A DNA stretch of 8,211 bases from Deltaproteobacteria bacterium (GTDB taxonomy: Bacteria > Bdellovibrionota > UBA1018), in NCBI GenBank assembly GCA_013286765.1, contig JABDFB010000095.1, positions 88-8,298 of the forward strand. Direction: 5' to 3'. Shown piece by piece: positions 6,179 through 8,211 of this stretch (its first letter is position 1; every line of letters begins with the position of its first letter). Under the pieces are notes generated by a model. The model was given only the letters and a program-made list of their open reading frames with translations, did no database searches and was not told the DNA's origin. A program made the translations under genes and the position numbers.

Positions 6179-6873
6179 TTGGCAGAAACGAACCTTGCCC
6201 CTGCGGTAGTGGCAAAAAATATAAACGATGCTGTGGGGTTGCTGCAGCTCCTAAACTTTCAACACCCAAGTTTAATCCGGCTGCGTTTGATCCGTCCGGT
6301 GGGGCAGGATTCGGGGGTATGGATCCCAAGATGATGGAGAATTTTGACCCGCAGATGATGATGCAAATGTCACAGGCAATTCAGAGACTACCTAAAGGCC
6401 AGCTCCAGAGACTGCAATCGATTATGCAGAGAGCAATGAGCGGACAGGACGTCGCGTCAGAAGCGGAGGCTTTTGAAAAAACGCTGCCTCCGGATTTTAA
6501 GAACATGATGGAATCTTTCGGAAGCGCATTGGGTGCGGCCGGTCCAGAAGGTTCTGAAAATTTAGCGGCCGGCGTCGAAGATGTCGAAAGCGGCAGTGGA
6601 GCAGCCGAGAAAACAGATTTAGTGTCAAAAACAGATTCTATGTCTGTTGACCAAGCAAAAAATCTGGTAATGCAGGCTGCCAAATCGGGAGTCATTTCAA
6701 AAGAGCAGGCTGACGCGTTGCTAGGGATGCAGTCTGCCTCTTCAGCTGAATTGCCTGTTCCAGACGTGAATCAAAAAAACACAGACGACAATGTACAAAC
6801 GAGCACGGACAAAGAAGCCGGCACCAATAAGTTCGGAAAATTTTGGCGAGGTCTTGGAAACAAGAAGAGCTAA
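6160..6873 (+). CDS. SEC-C motif protein with methionine-rich helical middle
   Basis: 237 residues. The N-terminus [19 protein letters not shown] (about 8-26) is a textbook SEC-C zinc-binding motif with ligand cysteines 13, 15, 24 and 25, best known at the SecA C-terminus where it binds SecB. SEC-C motifs also sit on many unrelated proteins. After a Gly/Pro linker comes a Met-rich, probably helical part (about 55-110: [27 protein letters not shown]). An acidic low-complexity stretch follows, then a helical segment with [27 protein letters not shown] (in two halves about 163-189) that resembles a short helical-hairpin or SHOCT-like module, and a basic tail. No SecA, enzyme or membrane domain is seen. 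It is divergent from the glycosyltransferase gene with overlapping 5' ends, and no strong Shine-Dalgarno precedes the ATG. Function unknown, probably cytoplasmic. Confidence 0.8.
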   Translation: MTQNSTIGRNEPCPCGSGKKYKRCCGVAAAPKLSTPKFNPAAFDPSGGAGFGGMDPKMMENFDPQMMMQMSQAIQRLPKGQLQRLQSIMQRAMSGQDVASEAEAFEKTLPPDFKNMMESFGSALGAAGPEGSENLAAGVEDVESGSGAAEKTDLVSKTDSMSVDQAKNLVMQAAKSGVISKEQADALLGMQSASSAELPVPDVNQKNTDDNVQTSTDKEAGTNKFGKFWRGLGNKKS

Positions 6874-6925
6874 AAAATTGCGATTTGACGCGAAGGTCAG
6901 AACGAAACATAGACCTAAAAAATCA

Positions 6926-6935
6926 GAGAGGAAAG
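6926..6935 (+). promoter_or_regulatory. Strong ribosome binding site GAGAGGAAAG
   Basis: Purine-rich GAGAGGAAAG with the GAGG core 5 bases before the ATG at 6937. It is the best ribosome binding site in the window and fixes the start of the BtpA-family gene. A possible TTGACG/CATAGA promoter pair in the 63-base gap is too weak to annotate. Confidence 0.7.
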
Positions 6936-6936
6936 T

Positions 6937-7791
6937 ATGGCAGTACCAAAATTACCCAGTCTCGTAGGAGTTATTCATTTACCTCCCTTGGCTGGTTCCC
7001 CCCTTTCACACGGTGAGCATTGCTCCGATCTTTTACATCATGCGGGTTTACTTGCGGTAAAAGAAGCCCAGATGATGGTCAGTGCAGGATTTCAATCCAT
7101 TATTCTAGAAAATTTCGGTGATATTCCTTTTTTCAAAAATCAGGTGCCACCCGAAACCACGGCGAGTATGGCTGTCATCGCCGCGGCGGTACGCGAAGCG
7201 GTTAAAGTGCCGCTGGGTATTAATATTCTTAGAAACGACGCGCGTTCAGCCTTGGCCGTGGCCGCTGTAACGGGCTGTGATTTTATTCGCGTCAACGTAT
7301 TGAGCGGGGTGGCGGCGTCAGATCAGGGAATGATTGAAGGGAACGCTGCCGAATTGCTCCGCGAGCGAGCAAGACTCCATGCCCATGTAATGATTTTCGC
7401 TGACGTGCATGTCAAACATGCAGTCACGCTTTCATCGAAGAAAATCGCGCTTGCTGTCGAAGAGGCTGCGTTGCGGGCACTGGCGGACGCGGTCATTGTT
7501 TCAGGTGCAACGACTGGGCGCATGATCGAGATTTCTATTCTTGAAAAAGCAAGTCAGATTGCGAGAGCACATGAAATTCCATTGTTTATCGGTAGTGGTG
7601 CCAATCTCGAAAATATCAGCGAAATTGCTCCGTTGGTCGATGGAATCATCGTCAGCTCCGCCCTGCGGCAGGGGGGGCAAGCTGGAGCTCCGCTAGATGC
7701 GAATAGAGTGAAGAGTTTTGCCAGAGAGTTTTTGAAAAAGCCGACGAAGAAGAAAGAGCGCGTGGGGAAGAGTAAGAGCAAAAAGAAATAG
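6937..7791 (+). CDS. BtpA/SgcQ-family TIM-barrel protein
   Basis: 284 residues spanning the whole family domain. Recognisable blocks are VGVIHLPPLAGSP (10-22), ILENFGDIPF (56-65), VPLGINILRND (91-101), DFIRVNVLSG (115-124), DQGMIEG (129-135), FADVHVKHA (154-162), ADAVIVSGATTG (183-194), FIGSGAN (217-223) and DGIIVSSALRQGG (235-247). The family is a TIM-barrel-like group named after cyanobacterial BtpA, needed for photosystem I stability, and SgcQ of a sugar-metabolism cluster. In bacteria without photosystems its substrate is not established, so no reaction is assigned. About 20 C-terminal residues (265-284) are dominated by Lys, an appendage beyond the fold that may bind nucleic acid or membrane. 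It lies 63 bases after the SEC-C gene on the same strand, possibly co-transcribed. Confidence 0.9.
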   Translation: MAVPKLPSLVGVIHLPPLAGSPLSHGEHCSDLLHHAGLLAVKEAQMMVSAGFQSIILENFGDIPFFKNQVPPETTASMAVIAAAVREAVKVPLGINILRNDARSALAVAAVTGCDFIRVNVLSGVAASDQGMIEGNAAELLRERARLHAHVMIFADVHVKHAVTLSSKKIALAVEEAALRALADAVIVSGATTGRMIEISILEKASQIARAHEIPLFIGSGANLENISEIAPLVDGIIVSSALRQGGQAGAPLDANRVKSFAREFLKKPTKKKERVGKSKSKKK

Positions 7792-7805
7792 GAAAAGTAC
7801 TAACA

Positions 7806-7831
7806 CTGCACCTGTTAGGTGAGCAGATTTT
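7806..7831 (+). terminator. Weak terminator-like hairpin after the BtpA-family gene
   Basis: CTGC-ACCT (7806-7813), loop GTT, AGGT-GA-GCAG (7817-7826) forms a bulged 8-bp stem followed by ATTTT. The T-run is short. The AGGTG arm can instead pair with CACCT at 7931-7935 inside the larger hairpin, so the two folds exclude each other. Confidence 0.35.
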
Positions 7832-7938
7832 GGCTTGAGACAAGGAAGATTTTGCAAGGCCACCGGAGTGTACACGTAGTACATGAGGATGGCCGAGCAA
7901 AATCTGAAGAAGTATCAAGCCAAAGGATGCCACCTAAC
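7814..7938 (+). repeat. Large structured hairpin element C in the convergent gap
   Basis: A 125-base multi-part hairpin. The outer helix is GTTAGGTG/CACCTAAC (7814-7821 with 7931-7938), a one-base bulge, GCA/TGC, a 3x3 internal loop, and TTTGGCTTGA/TCAAGCCAAA (7829-7838 with 7915-7924). After an 8x9 internal loop come AGATTTTGC/GCAAAATCT (7847-7855 with 7897-7905), GGCCA/TGGCC (7858-7862 with 7890-7894) and an apical GTGTAC/GTACAT (7868-7873 with 7879-7884, one wobble valid on the plus strand). It contains GGATGGCCGA (7887-7896), linking it to element B and its flank, but lacks the 15-base motif. It sits between two convergent genes and slightly overlaps the 3' end of the minus-strand one, so it may act in bidirectional termination. 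Confidence 0.75.
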
Positions 7939-8211
7939 GGACAAAGAACGGCTGCACCGTCGAACAATAACGTCCCACCCAGATATCTCCAAATCGCTTC
8001 TGTTCCTGATAATTAAGGACCAGAATATAGCGTCCATTCTCTAGTTTACTAGCACCCGTTCCTTCCTTTGTTACACCAACCGTTGCTTCTCGAAGTGTCG
8101 GGGGTTTTTCAAAGAGTTGCCATTTCGCATTCCAATCGTAATTGGGTGGTTCCGACGTAGATACCCCCATCCACAATGAACGAGTTTCGTAAGGCTTGTA
8201 TTGTGGGGACT
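7934..8211 (-). CDS. Unrecognised protein, C-terminal 91 residues (5' end outside window)
   Basis: The frame is open from the right window edge to TAG at 7934-7936. A TTG at 8176 is only an internal codon, as sense codons continue upstream to the edge, so this is best read as a truncated C-terminus rather than a small gene. The visible part is rich in aromatic residues and in Gly, Thr and Lys (WMGVSTSEPPNYDWNAKW, LENGRYILVLNYQEQKRFGD, IWVGRYCSTVQPFFVR). It reads like a beta-rich, possibly exported domain, with one Cys and no membrane segment. I do not recognise the family. It is convergent with the BtpA-family gene, and its stop lies in the right arm of hairpin element C. Confidence 0.6.
   Translation of the reverse strand, partial: SPQYKPYETRSLWMGVSTSEPPNYDWNAKWQLFEKPPTLREATVGVTKEGTGASKLENGRYILVLNYQEQKRFGDIWVGRYCSTVQPFFVR

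Noticed and set aside
7693..7933. Minus-strand frames over the end of the BtpA-family gene
   Set aside because: They are antisense to the lysine-rich tail and run into hairpin C; no ribosome binding site or recognisable protein.

Overview
The window looks like a chromosomal stretch of a Gram-negative bacterium of moderate GC content. The clues are a complete LIV-type ABC importer, which normally works with a periplasmic binding protein, a GT39-type membrane mannosyltransferase, a SEC-C protein and a BtpA/SgcQ-family TIM barrel. The mix would fit a proteobacterial or Bdellovibrio-like lineage, but nothing here fixes the taxon. The first six bases are a HindIII site, so the left edge may be a cloning boundary.

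Layout. Positions 1-3250, minus strand: a tightly coupled operon livH-livM-livG-livF with overlapping stop and start codons at every junction. It encodes both permeases and both ATPases of a branched-chain amino acid (or related amide) importer. livF is cut by the window edge and no binding-protein gene is visible. Positions 3251-3834: a 584-base gap without a convincing gene, packed with nested inverted repeats. Positions 3835-4827, plus: a tyrosine-recombinase-fold protein that has lost several catalytic residues. Positions 4772-6178, minus: a GT39/PMT-type glycosyltransferase whose 3' end overlaps the recombinase gene by 56 bases. Positions 6160-6873, plus: a SEC-C zinc-motif protein, read divergently from the glycosyltransferase. 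Positions 6937-7791, plus: a BtpA/SgcQ-family protein with a lysine-rich tail. Positions 7792-7933: a short convergent gap occupied by a third large hairpin. Positions 7934-8211, minus: the C-terminal part of an unrecognised protein.

The most unusual content is the pair of hairpin elements at 3301-3426 (read on the minus strand) and 3649-3759 (read on the plus strand). Their long stems (38 and 32 bp, almost perfect) have unrelated sequences, yet both fold to the same plan: a long outer stem closed by GAGA/TCTC; an inner hairpin that starts TTC, ends GAA and carries GGATGGCG in its loop; a 15-base segment matching GGAYASGAWGTCCGC, itself able to form a 4-bp mini-hairpin; then the return arm. 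Conserved loops with sequence-free but paired stems are what a structured RNA, or a DNA element recognised by its fold, would show. They point outward from the gap, A into the liv leader and B into the recombinase leader. A third hairpin at 7814-7938 shares the GGATGGC motif but not the 15-base segment. The link to the degenerate recombinase is one of position only.

The liv genes clearly form one transport machine. The remaining genes show no obvious shared pathway.
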